A DNA stretch of 61,902 bases from Paludibacteraceae bacterium (lineage in GTDB: Bacteria; Bacteroidota; Bacteroidia; Bacteroidales; Paludibacteraceae), in assembly GCA_024400125.1 (NCBI GenBank), contig JAKSNG010000007.1, positions 1 through 61,902 on the forward strand, read 5' to 3'. Below the pieces are notes generated by a model. It was not told the DNA's origin. It made no database searches and worked only from the letters and a program-made list of their open reading frames with translations. Both the position numbers and the translations under genes were made by a program. Positions 9,443 to 19,848 of this stretch are shown one piece after another. Numbering within the stretch: position 1 is the stretch's first letter; every line of letters starts with the position of its first letter.

Positions 9443-9460
9443 GCCTCAACTACATACAAT

Positions 9461-9491
9461 AAACAGACCTCATTATTGGGGTCTGTTTTTG
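9461..9491 (+). terminator. Intrinsic terminator after ppdK
   Basis: AAACAGACC (9461-9469) pairs with GGTCTGTTT (9480-9488) around a 10-base loop and runs into a T stretch. The remaining DNA up to 9631 holds another short hairpin with a T-run (GATAGA at 9591, TCTATC at 9601) and no gene that I can see. Confidence 0.8.
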
Positions 9492-9631
9492 TTATCTATT
9501 GGGCAAAGACGACAGACGTCTTTCAATAGCCATGTTTTATCTTCTTTTTATGAGTAAACTCCTAACAGAAGACAAAAACACGTCTATTTAGATAGATAAA
9601 TCTATCTTTTTGCCTAAAAAATGCAAATTTA

Positions 9632-9663
9632 TTTGTGTATTCCAAATTTTTGTTGTACTTTTG
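9632..9663 (+). promoter_or_regulatory. Promoter of the cassette upstream of LRR gene 1
   Basis: TTTG (9632-9635), 20 bases, TACTTTTG (9656-9663). The whole region from ATGCAAATTTATTTG to TTTGCAGC is nearly identical to the promoter on the minus strand at 26754-26785, which also precedes a toxin-antitoxin cassette and the same structured leader. Confidence 0.8.
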
Positions 9664-9703
9664 CAGCCGATATTGAGCAAGTGTATATTAAAAAGTTACT
9701 ACT

Positions 9704-9862
9704 ATGGCAAAACCAATTGTTGATAGTCCTGCATTACAAGGGCGTGATGCAGAGCGTTTTCAAGAAAGAGCAAGTAATGTACAACCCGTATCTAGTGCTT
9801 ACATGCAACGTTTTAACCAAGACGTAACTTTCTTACGCGAGCACGCTAATTTCAACTTGTAA
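9704..9862 (+). CDS. Small protein (52 aa), antitoxin-like position
   Basis: An ATG 40 bases after the -7 box opens a 52-codon frame whose product begins MAKPIVDSPALQGRDAERF and ends LREHANFNL. Small proteins with a P-x-L-x-G-x-DA-x-x-F start are common in Bacteroidota as the first gene of two-gene toxin-antitoxin-like units, but I cannot name the family. The stop overlaps the next ATG by one base (TAATG), which is typical of coupling. The gene starts right behind a good promoter, which supports it being real. Confidence 0.6.
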   Translation: MAKPIVDSPALQGRDAERFQERASNVQPVSSAYMQRFNQDVTFLREHANFNL

Positions 9863-9921
9863 TGGCAGTACAACTTAAAAGATTGAAATTGAAACAAGAT
9901 ATATGGCATTCGATTTATTAA
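9862..9921 (+). pseudogene. 19-codon remnant, possibly the start of a GNAT-type toxin
   Basis: Directly coupled to the 52-residue gene is a frame encoding MAVQLKRLKLKQDIWHSIY and then TAA. It looks like only the first residues of a longer protein. From memory, GNAT-family toxins paired with small antitoxins in Bacteroidota can begin similarly, with a short leader before a FDCG-type motif, so a truncated toxin is a reasonable guess. The structured leader begins 19 bases later, as if it had replaced the rest of the gene. Confidence 0.35.
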
Positions 9922-9940
9922 GTATGAAAATTTAACAACC

Positions 9941-10229
9941 CGCCTATGATTGACCGGCATCGTAGAGGCGATGCATGACATATAAAATATAGCGTTGCGC
10001 TTATAATCTTGGCTATTTGAAACTTCGACAATTTTAAATAACCCTACCAAGAACAAAAGTTGTTAACGCCCACAAGGAGTGGGCTTTTGTTCGTATAAGT
10101 TTGGTAGGATTAGGTAGTCGAAGACCTCAAATAGCCGGATGATGACAACATCAGCCTGCTTTTTCTATGTCTATGACAAAACAATAATATTAACCACGGA
10201 GATTGCCGAAAATCCGATGAAGAGTAGGC
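9941..10229 (+). ncRNA. Large structured leader RNA, copy A, upstream of LRR gene 1
   Basis: The element begins CGCCTATGATTGACCGG (9941-9957), followed by hairpin GCATCG/CGATGC (9957-9974) and ATAGCGTTG (9990-9998). Helix P1 is GGCTATTTGA (10011-10020) with TCAAATAGCC (10127-10136). An AA/ACC internal loop leads to P2, CTTCGAC (10023-10029) with GTCGAAG (10117-10123). P3 is CCTACCAA (10043-10050) with TTGGTAGG (10101-10108), and P4 is GAACAAAAG (10051-10059) with CTTTTGTTC (10084-10092). The apical hairpin GCCCAC/GTGGGC is followed by TTTTGTT. A pseudoknot ends it: CGGA (10197) with TCCG (10213), and GCC (10205) with GGC (10227). Copy B keeps the loops and P2 but has different, still complementary, P1 and P3 sequences. 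Confidence 0.75.
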
Positions 10230-10250
10230 ACAAATAAAACAAAATTTATT

Positions 10251-12653
10251 ATGATTAAACACAAATTGTTAACTTTATTTGCAGCCATGTTTTGCTCTTT
10301 TGCAATGATGGCAAACACGGTAACAGGTCAGTGTGGAGAAGATTTGACCTACACGTATGACACTGAGACAAAAATCCTTACCATTAGTGGAACGGGAGAC
10401 ATGTATGACTTTAGTTACGAAGAAGCAGTTCCTTGGTATAGCGTTAGATATCACGTAAAACAACTTGTTTTGTCCGATGACATTACGCATATTGGTGACT
10501 ATGCTTTTTACGATTTTCACCAAATTTCTACTATTCAATTGCCTTCTCAGTTGCAATCAATTGGGGAAGAAGCTTTTTATTATTGTGACAACTTAACTGC
10601 AATTTCTTTACCACAACATGTGAGATACATAGGTAGTGAAGCTTTTGCGTATTGCAATAAATTAGCAACTGTTAATCTTAATGACAATTTAGAGTCAATT
10701 GGTTATTATGCTTTCGGTCAATGTGCTTTTCGTTCTATCACCATCCCTGCATCGGTAACCTATATTGGCAGCGAAGTATTTAGATATTGTGATAATCTGT
10801 CTGAAATCATCATGGAAGGCACAACTCCTCCTGATTTAGGAGGCTCATTAGACTACTCTGGTCATGCAGATTTTCGTATCTTTGTTCCTTGCGGTAGTGA
10901 ACAGAATTGGAAGGAAGATGGGAGTTGGTATCAATACGGAGATAAGATTTTTGGTCAAACTACTTATAATCTTTCTTTATCGTCCGATGGCAATGGTACT
11001 ACAATACTCAAAGAAAGTGACTGTTCCACAAATACAATTACTTTTGAGGCTATCCCTAATGACTATTATATTTTCTACAAATGGAGTGATAATAGCACAG
11101 TTAATCCACGTACCATCAGTCTCACGGCGGACAAGAGTTTGAAGGCGACTTTTGCTCGTAATCCAGACTACTGCCATGTAGTTATCTACGGTCATCATGA
11201 ATTGTTTGTTAGTTATCAATACAACGAGTGGGGAAATATAAGGGAATTTGTCAATAGAGATACTGTCGATATTTTTGTGTATAAAGGTAGCACAATGAGG
11301 CTTGAAGAGTATGGTATCAATTCTTGCGGCCAATGGTTAGGTTGGAGTGATGGCAGTAAAGAGCCGTCTCGTTCAATAGTAGTCAATTCAGATATGGAAT
11401 TGCGTTCATTGAGAGATGTCCAAACTTATCACGTTAGCATTACAGCAGGCGAAGGCGGACATCTTAGTAATGGAGACATAATTGGCGACTATTCGTCTTG
11501 TAGTGAGTGGGTTTCTGTAGAAGCAATTGCTAATGAAGGTTACTCATTTGCTGGTTGGAGTGATGGTAATTACAATCAATATCGTGAAATTCATCTAACT
11601 CAAGACACCACTCTTGTAGCATTATTTATGCAAGTCAAAATGGTTACTGTTACATTTCTTTCTAATAATGAACAATATGGTTATGTAACTGGTAGTGGTA
11701 CATACGAAACAGGAGCATATGCACATGCTGAAGCAACTGCCAATAACGGTTATCACTTTGTTTGTTGGAGTGATGGTGAGACAAGGAATTATCGTAGTAT
11801 CTATTTGACCCAAGATACCACTTTAACTGCCATCTTTGCTAAAGGAGAATTTGGTGGCAAATGTGGTGAAGACTTATATTGGAGTTACGAAACAATACCT
11901 GCTGTTTTGACTATCACTGGCGAAGGAGAGATGAATGCATCAGTTTCTAAATATGAAGGAACATGGAGGAACTATAATTATGAGGAGAATGACAATTATT
12001 ATTGGGTTCCAAAGATTAAGACGATTTCTCTGCCAGAAGGACTGCTCAATATAGATTATCTTGCTTTCAAGGACTGTCGTCATTTGCAGAGTATCACCAT
12101 ACCAGCTACGGTTGTAGAGATAGAGGAGTCTGCTTTTGAAGATTGTCGCAGTCTACAATCAGTTACTTTTGCAGGAACGAGCCTTACCTTCATAGGAGAT
12201 TGGGCATTCTATAACTGTCACGAATTGCAGAACATAACTATTCCTGAAGGTGTACAAGAGATTGGACAAGCAGCATTCTTCAATTGCGTTTATTTGAATG
12301 AGTTAACCATTCCATCTACTATGCTTCGCATGGCAGATAATAGTTTCGCTCAATGCGCTAAACTAAAGAAGATGATAGTAAAAGCAGCCACTCCTCCCAT
12401 TATTGATGCCAAAACCTTTGAAGGAGTTGACAGAAGTATTCCTGTTATCGTTCCACAAGGTTCTGAATTACTTTATAGTGAAGCAGAATATTGGTGTGAG
12501 TTTATCAATATCAGTCCTGCTCCAATGGGAATAGAACAAACTTTCTCATCTTCGGAAGATAGTAAAGTTGAAACTTTCAAGTTCCTGCGCAACGGACAAG
12601 TGATTATCAAAAAGAACGATAAGACCTTCACCATCCTCGGACAAGAATTATAA
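10251..12653 (+). CDS. BspA-like leucine-rich repeat surface protein 1
   Basis: An 800-residue exported protein. Residues 1-22 form a signal peptide. LRR_5 (BspA/TpLRR) repeats fill about 75-215, with phrases such as YIGSEAFAYC. Four divergent InlB-B-like repeats follow at about 235-530, each ending near a (G/K/C)WSD motif, as in GYSFAGWSDG. A second LRR block spans about 530-745. The last 26 residues carry the tail KFLRNGQVIIKKNDK...GQEL, shared with the proteins at 23995 and 53781. Such proteins usually act at the cell surface in adhesion. The gene lies behind the large structured leader RNA and ends at a strong hairpin. Confidence 0.88.
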   Translation: MIKHKLLTLFAAMFCSFAMMANTVTGQCGEDLTYTYDTETKILTISGTGDMYDFSYEEAVPWYSVRYHVKQLVLSDDITHIGDYAFYDFHQISTIQLPSQLQSIGEEAFYYCDNLTAISLPQHVRYIGSEAFAYCNKLATVNLNDNLESIGYYAFGQCAFRSITIPASVTYIGSEVFRYCDNLSEIIMEGTTPPDLGGSLDYSGHADFRIFVPCGSEQNWKEDGSWYQYGDKIFGQTTYNLSLSSDGNGTTILKESDCSTNTITFEAIPNDYYIFYKWSDNSTVNPRTISLTADKSLKATFARNPDYCHVVIYGHHELFVSYQYNEWGNIREFVNRDTVDIFVYKGSTMRLEEYGINSCGQWLGWSDGSKEPSRSIVVNSDMELRSLRDVQTYHVSITAGEGGHLSNGDIIGDYSSCSEWVSVEAIANEGYSFAGWSDGNYNQYREIHLTQDTTLVALFMQVKMVTVTFLSNNEQYGYVTGSGTYETGAYAHAEATANNGYHFVCWSDGETRNYRSIYLTQDTTLTAIFAKGEFGGKCGEDLYWSYETIPAVLTITGEGEMNASVSKYEGTWRNYNYEENDNYYWVPKIKTISLPEGLLNIDYLAFKDCRHLQSITIPATVVEIEESAFEDCRSLQSVTFAGTSLTFIGDWAFYNCHELQNITIPEGVQEIGQAAFFNCVYLNELTIPSTMLRMADNSFAQCAKLKKMIVKAATPPIIDAKTFEGVDRSIPVIVPQGSELLYSEAEYWCEFINISPAPMGIEQTFSSSEDSKVETFKFLRNGQVIIKKNDKTFTILGQEL

Positions 12654-12676
12654 ACTCGTGTTCAGCAACGCATTTA

Positions 12677-12711
12677 ACAACAAAGAGGGTGTGGCACACT
12701 CTCTTTGTTGT
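12677..12711 (+). terminator. Long hairpin after LRR gene 1
   Basis: ACAACAAAGAG(G)GTGTG pairs with CACTCTCTTTGTTGT around a GCA loop, giving roughly a 15-bp stem at 12677-12711. It is followed by a weak T-rich tail. It probably terminates the LRR transcript. Confidence 0.65.
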
Positions 12712-12779
12712 CTATAGCTGTTGTTTTTGTTGTATATCACAGCCTACTTGCTAAAAAAATGCACTTGTTGCTCTAAAAA

Positions 12780-12811
12780 TTTGTGTATATCAGAAAAAAG
12801 CAGTAATTTTG
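12780..12811 (+). promoter_or_regulatory. Orphan promoter reading toward a minus-strand gene end
   Basis: TTTG (12780-12783), 20 bases and TAATTTTG (12804-12811) fit the consensus exactly. Downstream on this strand there is only a six-codon frame, then a 9-bp inverted repeat (ATTTCGCAA 12854-12862, TTGCGAAAT 12882-12890) over the 3' end of the minus-strand gene at 12876. A short non-coding or antisense transcript is possible. Confidence 0.5.
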
Positions 12812-12875
12812 CAGCGTGAAATGAAACTGATATTCATATAGTTACATGCGTTTATTTCGCAATTTTGATTTTTGT

Positions 12876-13406
12876 TTATTTTTGCGAAATCATTTGCAGG
12901 TAGCGAATAATCTGGGTGTATAGGAAATGGGGAGTGTCTTGTGGGTCGGTTTGAATGAGGAAGTCATGGATGCCGTCACTCTGCATATTCGGCTGGAACT
13001 GTAATCCTGCCTTGAAAGACGCACGAGCAAACATCGCCACATAACGCAAGGACAAATTAGGATGTTGCGTGAGGTCAATGAGTAAATCATACTGACGTTT
13101 ATCTAAGTCCAATAACACTTCCTGCTTCGGACAGCCAAAAATATTAAGGTCTCGCAAACCCATAATACGACTTTGTGGAAGAATAAATGACTGAATGTCT
13201 TTCTTGGCACAGAAACCCCACAAAACCACATCTTTGTCCTGTGCGAGCAACTCGTCTCGAATACCTTTGATGACAGCATTCTTCTCTTGATAATCGCTCT
13301 CAAAGAGAATAATGATACTGCGAATATCATCGTAGTTAGGAAAAATAGCCTGACGCGCGGGCTGTTTTTTTAGTCGGTAGTTGAATATATATTCTTTGAT
13401 GTTCAT
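12876..13406 (-). CDS. Conserved hypothetical protein (DUF6913-like)
   Basis: A 176-residue cytosolic protein without signal peptide or membrane segment. The body has a Rossmann-like pattern of strands and helices (SIIILFESD, VVLWGFCAK, YDLLIDLTQHPNLSLRYVAMFARA). From memory it resembles a family of short Bacteroidota proteins often found beside dapA or ligA (DUF6913), but I cannot confirm this. It lies 12 bases downstream of ligA on the same strand and is probably cotranscribed. Confidence 0.7.
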   Translation of the reverse strand: MNIKEYIFNYRLKKQPARQAIFPNYDDIRSIIILFESDYQEKNAVIKGIRDELLAQDKDVVLWGFCAKKDIQSFILPQSRIMGLRDLNIFGCPKQEVLLDLDKRQYDLLIDLTQHPNLSLRYVAMFARASFKAGLQFQPNMQSDGIHDFLIQTDPQDTPHFLYTQIIRYLQMISQK

Positions 13407-13418
13407 AGCGAAAGTTGT

Positions 13419-17113
<3,695 letters not shown>

Positions 17114-17143
17114 ATTAGACAGTTTATTCATCAAATTAGCGTG

Positions 17144-17175
17144 CAAAGTTACAATTTTTTTTGGATATATGCAAA
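17144..17175 (-). promoter_or_regulatory. Promoter of the nuclease-ligA unit
   Basis: On the minus strand TTTG (17172-17175), 20 bases, TAACTTTG (17144-17151). It overlaps the divergent promoter at 17160-17191 by 16 bases. Confidence 0.75.
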
Positions 17176-17191
17176 ATTATTTGTACTTTTG
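17160..17191 (+). promoter_or_regulatory. Promoter of divIC-ruvC
   Basis: TTTG (17160-17163), 20 bases, TACTTTTG (17184-17191). Start of transcription should be near 17198, about 30 bases before the ATG at 17230. Confidence 0.8.
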
Positions 17192-17229
17192 CACCACATT
17201 TGCAAAAAAATAAACATAAAACAGTCGTT

Positions 17230-17538
17230 ATGAAGCAGATAGATTGGCAAAAAATATGGGAAAAAGCGAAAGTATATGTACTCAATAAGTACATATTGAC
17301 GGTATTTATTTTTGCAGTAATAATTGGATTTGTGGGTGAACAAAGTATTCGTGTTCGCATTAAGAAAGCTCGTCAGATACATGAACTGGAGGAGAAAAAA
17401 GCCCGCTATTGCGAGGGTATAGAGGATGCTCATCGCACTATACAAATGCTGCAATCTACGGATAGTTTGGAGCGTTATGCGCGAGAGAAATACTTGATGC
17501 ATACGGATGAAGAAGATGTGTTTTTGATAGAAGAATGA
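17230..17538 (+). CDS. Septum formation initiator, FtsB/DivIC family
   Basis: A 102-residue protein with one membrane span (about 18-36: YILTVFIFAVIIGFVG) followed by a coiled coil (IRVRIKKARQIHELEEKKARYCEGIEDAHRTI, about 42-75) and a short acidic tail. This is the standard FtsB/DivIC layout of a bitopic divisome protein that works with FtsL and FtsQ. I use the ATG at 17230, because the longer frame from 17161 would run through the promoter. ruvC starts eight bases after its stop. Confidence 0.85.
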   Translation: MKQIDWQKIWEKAKVYVLNKYILTVFIFAVIIGFVGEQSIRVRIKKARQIHELEEKKARYCEGIEDAHRTIQMLQSTDSLERYAREKYLMHTDEEDVFLIEE

Positions 17539-17545
17539 TAGAAGG

Positions 17546-18169
17546 ATGATTGATAAATTAGTCAAGCGACATCGTATTTTAGGAATCGACCCAGGTACAT
17601 TGTTTATGGGCTGGGCGTTGTTGGACACGGAGGGCAAAAACGCTTCGATTGTAGATTTCAACGTGCTTGATGTGCATAAGATAGATGGGCAATATGCGCG
17701 ATTACAGAAAGAGTTCTTCTTCTTGCAGGAACTGATTGATACGTATCATCCGACGGAGTTAGCTATTGAGACGCAATTCGTGGATAAGAATCCTCAAACG
17801 ATGATTAAGATTGTGCATGCGCAGGGGGTAGCTATTGCCGCGGCTTTGTCTCGCGATATACCTATCAATGAGTACTCGCCCATGAAAATCAAAATGGCTA
17901 TCACCGGCAACGGTCATTCATCTAAAGAGCAAGTGTCGGGTATGTTACAGCGATTCCTAAAAATCCCTGCCGAAAAGATGCCCAAGAAATTAGATGCAAC
18001 GGACGCGTTAGGTATTGCCTATTGTCATTTCTTGCAATTGGGTTTGCCCTTAAAAGCAGAACACGGCGCAAAAGACTGGACAACGTTTGCTAAACAGAAA
18101 GGATTGACCGATAAGGGCTCAACAACCCCCAATCAACAACTTTTAGCCGCTCTGCATGCAAAAAAATAA
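17546..18169 (+). CDS. ruvC: Crossover junction endodeoxyribonuclease RuvC
   Basis: A 207-residue Holliday junction resolvase of the RNase H fold. The four acidic catalytic residues appear in ILGIDPGT (first Asp, about residue 15), ELAIETQFV (Glu, about 75) and KLDATDALGIAYCH (two Asp, about 150), with a Lys-rich NEYSPMKIKMAITGNGHSSKEQV segment between. It has about 30 residues more at the C terminus than many RuvCs. It is in an operon with the DivIC-like gene. Confidence 0.95.
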   Translation: MIDKLVKRHRILGIDPGTLFMGWALLDTEGKNASIVDFNVLDVHKIDGQYARLQKEFFFLQELIDTYHPTELAIETQFVDKNPQTMIKIVHAQGVAIAAALSRDIPINEYSPMKIKMAITGNGHSSKEQVSGMLQRFLKIPAEKMPKKLDATDALGIAYCHFLQLGLPLKAEHGAKDWTTFAKQKGLTDKGSTTPNQQLLAALHAKK

Positions 18170-18176
18170 AGAAAAA

Positions 18177-18208
18177 TTTGGCAGTATCAAAAAAATGTTG
18201 TATCTTTG
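18177..18208 (+). promoter_or_regulatory. Promoter of the ferredoxin gene
   Basis: TTTG (18177-18180), 20 bases, TATCTTTG (18201-18208); the ATG follows 36 bases later at 18245. Confidence 0.8.
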
Positions 18209-18244
18209 CAGCGAATTTGAATAACTAATTAAATAATTTATATT

Positions 18245-18409
18245 ATGGCTTACAAAATTTCAACCGATTGTATCGCATGTGGTACATGTAAAGACGAATG
18301 CCCAATGGGTGCTATTTCAGAAGGTGACATCTACAGTATTGACCCAGATATCTGCTCTGAGTGCGGAACTTGCGCAGATGTTTGCCCAAGCGGAGCAATC
18401 TCAAAGTAA
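18245..18409 (+). CDS. 2[4Fe-4S] ferredoxin
   Basis: A 54-residue bacterial ferredoxin of clostridial type with two canonical cluster motifs: C-I-A-C-G-T-C-K-D-E-C-P (about 9-20) and C-S-E-C-G-T-C-A-D-V-C-P (about 37-48). It has its own promoter and terminator. As a low-potential electron carrier it fits between the pyruvate:ferredoxin oxidoreductase encoded 1.4 kb downstream and the Rnf complex at 28-33 kb. Confidence 0.95.
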   Translation: MAYKISTDCIACGTCKDECPMGAISEGDIYSIDPDICSECGTCADVCPSGAISK

Positions 18410-18431
18410 ATCGCATAAAATAATGCGTATT

Positions 18432-18465
18432 CGAGGGGACTACAATGTAGTCTCCTCGTTTTTTT
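18432..18465 (+). terminator. Terminator after the ferredoxin gene
   Basis: CGAGGGGACTAC and GTAGTCTCCTCG pair around an AAT loop, with one G/T position, and are followed by seven T residues. Confidence 0.85.
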
Positions 18466-18506
18466 GCAGCCAAATGCATTTTTTTTCAAAAAATGTCACT
18501 CAAAAG

Positions 18507-18537
18507 TTGCAAATTCCAAAAAAAAGTTGTAATTTTG
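18507..18537 (+). promoter_or_regulatory. Promoter of the AAA ATPase-nifJ unit
   Basis: TTG (18507-18509), 20 bases, TAATTTTG (18530-18537). No other promoter is seen before nifJ at 19849. Confidence 0.75.
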
Positions 18538-18584
18538 CACGCTGTTAGAAAATTGCCTAAGTAAGGCACCAAAAAATCACGCTT

Positions 18585-19814
18585 ATGTTAGATGCTTTTT
18601 TTAGAATTCATGATTTCCTTGTTGCGCATGCGCACATGCCTATTCGTCGTCATTTAATGGATGAAATCGATTGGGACGATCGTCTCATTGCCATTAAAGG
18701 TGCTCGTGGAGTAGGGAAGACAGACTTCTTGCTTACTCGTGCGCACGAGATTGAGGAGTTAGACCGTCGTTCTCATGTAGAGATGCCTATTCATCGCGGA
18801 AAGGCAGCTGTGCAAAAACGCCCATGTCTGTATGTGAATTTGAATAACTTCTATTTCTCTGAGCACTCGTTGGTGGAGTTCGCTGGCGCGTTTGTGAAGG
18901 CTGGAGGTAAATATCTGTTGATTGACCAGACATTTAAGTATCCAGGTTGGTCGCGTGAATTGCGTCGTTGTCACGATAAGTATCGTGATTTGCATATCGT
19001 GTTCTGCGCTTCGTCTGTCATGCGTCTGCAAGATGAGAACAAAGATATCTCGTCTATCGTCAAAGTCTATAATCTGCGTGGTTTCTCATTCCGTGAGTTC
19101 TTGTCATTGAAGACGGGTTTAGAGTTCCCTACTTATACGCTGGAGGAGTTGATGCGCAGCCATGCGTCTATCTCGCGTGAGATTAGTGAGCGTGTCAATC
19201 CGTTGGATTATTTTGGTGAGTATCTGCGTCATGGGTATTACCCCTCTTTCTTAGAGCAACGTAACTTCGAGGCACATCTGCTTGAGACGATGAATATGAT
19301 TTTGGAGATTGATGTGCTGATGATTAAGCAGATTGAGGTGAGCAATGTCCCCAAGATGCGTAAGTTGGTGAACGAGATGCTGATGACAACTCCTTGTGCG
19401 CTGAATGTGAGCACATTGTCTGATGCGATTGCTACTTCACGTGCCACAACGATGAACTACATCAAATACCTCAAAGACGCCCGCTTGCTGAACTTACTGT
19501 ATATGGAGGGAAAAGAGTTCCCAATGAAACCGCAGCGTGTGTATTTGCAGAATCCAAACCTGATGTACATGTGTGTAGAGCGAGAACCGGAACCAATGGA
19601 CGTTTTTGAAACCTATTTCTACAACACGATGCACGTCGATCATAAGGTGAATGCAACCGAGCGAAATGCAATGTTTGTTGTAGATGGCAAATTCTACTTC
19701 GATGTGAAAGTCGATGTGCCTTCGCGTGAAAGTATCCGTCCAACGGCTATCGGAAACCTGCAATTAGGACGAGGAAACTTGATTCCGTTGTGGATTTTAG
19801 GATTCCTATATTAA
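18585..19814 (+). CDS. AAA-family ATPase (AAA_14/DUF4143-like)
   Basis: A 409-residue soluble protein with Walker A GARGVGKT (39-46) and a C-terminal DUF4143-like winged-helix and nuclease-like region. The Walker B equivalent reads LLIDQTFKYPGW: the usual catalytic Glu after Asp is Gln, and the following sensor reads CASS instead of GSS, so ATP hydrolysis may be slow or lost. Family members are widespread in Bacteroidota and their role is unknown. The next gene, nifJ, starts 34 bases later without a visible promoter, so both may be cotranscribed. Confidence 0.8.
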   Translation: MLDAFFRIHDFLVAHAHMPIRRHLMDEIDWDDRLIAIKGARGVGKTDFLLTRAHEIEELDRRSHVEMPIHRGKAAVQKRPCLYVNLNNFYFSEHSLVEFAGAFVKAGGKYLLIDQTFKYPGWSRELRRCHDKYRDLHIVFCASSVMRLQDENKDISSIVKVYNLRGFSFREFLSLKTGLEFPTYTLEELMRSHASISREISERVNPLDYFGEYLRHGYYPSFLEQRNFEAHLLETMNMILEIDVLMIKQIEVSNVPKMRKLVNEMLMTTPCALNVSTLSDAIATSRATTMNYIKYLKDARLLNLLYMEGKEFPMKPQRVYLQNPNLMYMCVEREPEPMDVFETYFYNTMHVDHKVNATERNAMFVVDGKFYFDVKVDVPSRESIRPTAIGNLQLGRGNLIPLWILGFLY

Positions 19815-19848
19815 TAATTGAATAATTAGTCTTATAAAAATAAATACA

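Noticed and set aside
9931..10140. Leader palindromes as integron attC sites
   Set aside because: Only copy A shows an RYYYAAC-like box, no matching GTTRRRY partner is present in either copy, and no integrase gene is in the window.
9941..10229. Leader RNA as a known cobalamin, TPP or c-di-GMP riboswitch, tmRNA or RNase P RNA
   Set aside because: None of the conserved strings of those families could be found, and two copies in 16 kb before surface protein genes do not fit tmRNA or RNase P.
17114..17146. TTG start for the secreted nuclease
   Set aside because: The TTG is part of the promoter -7 box and the extra residues would spoil the signal peptide.
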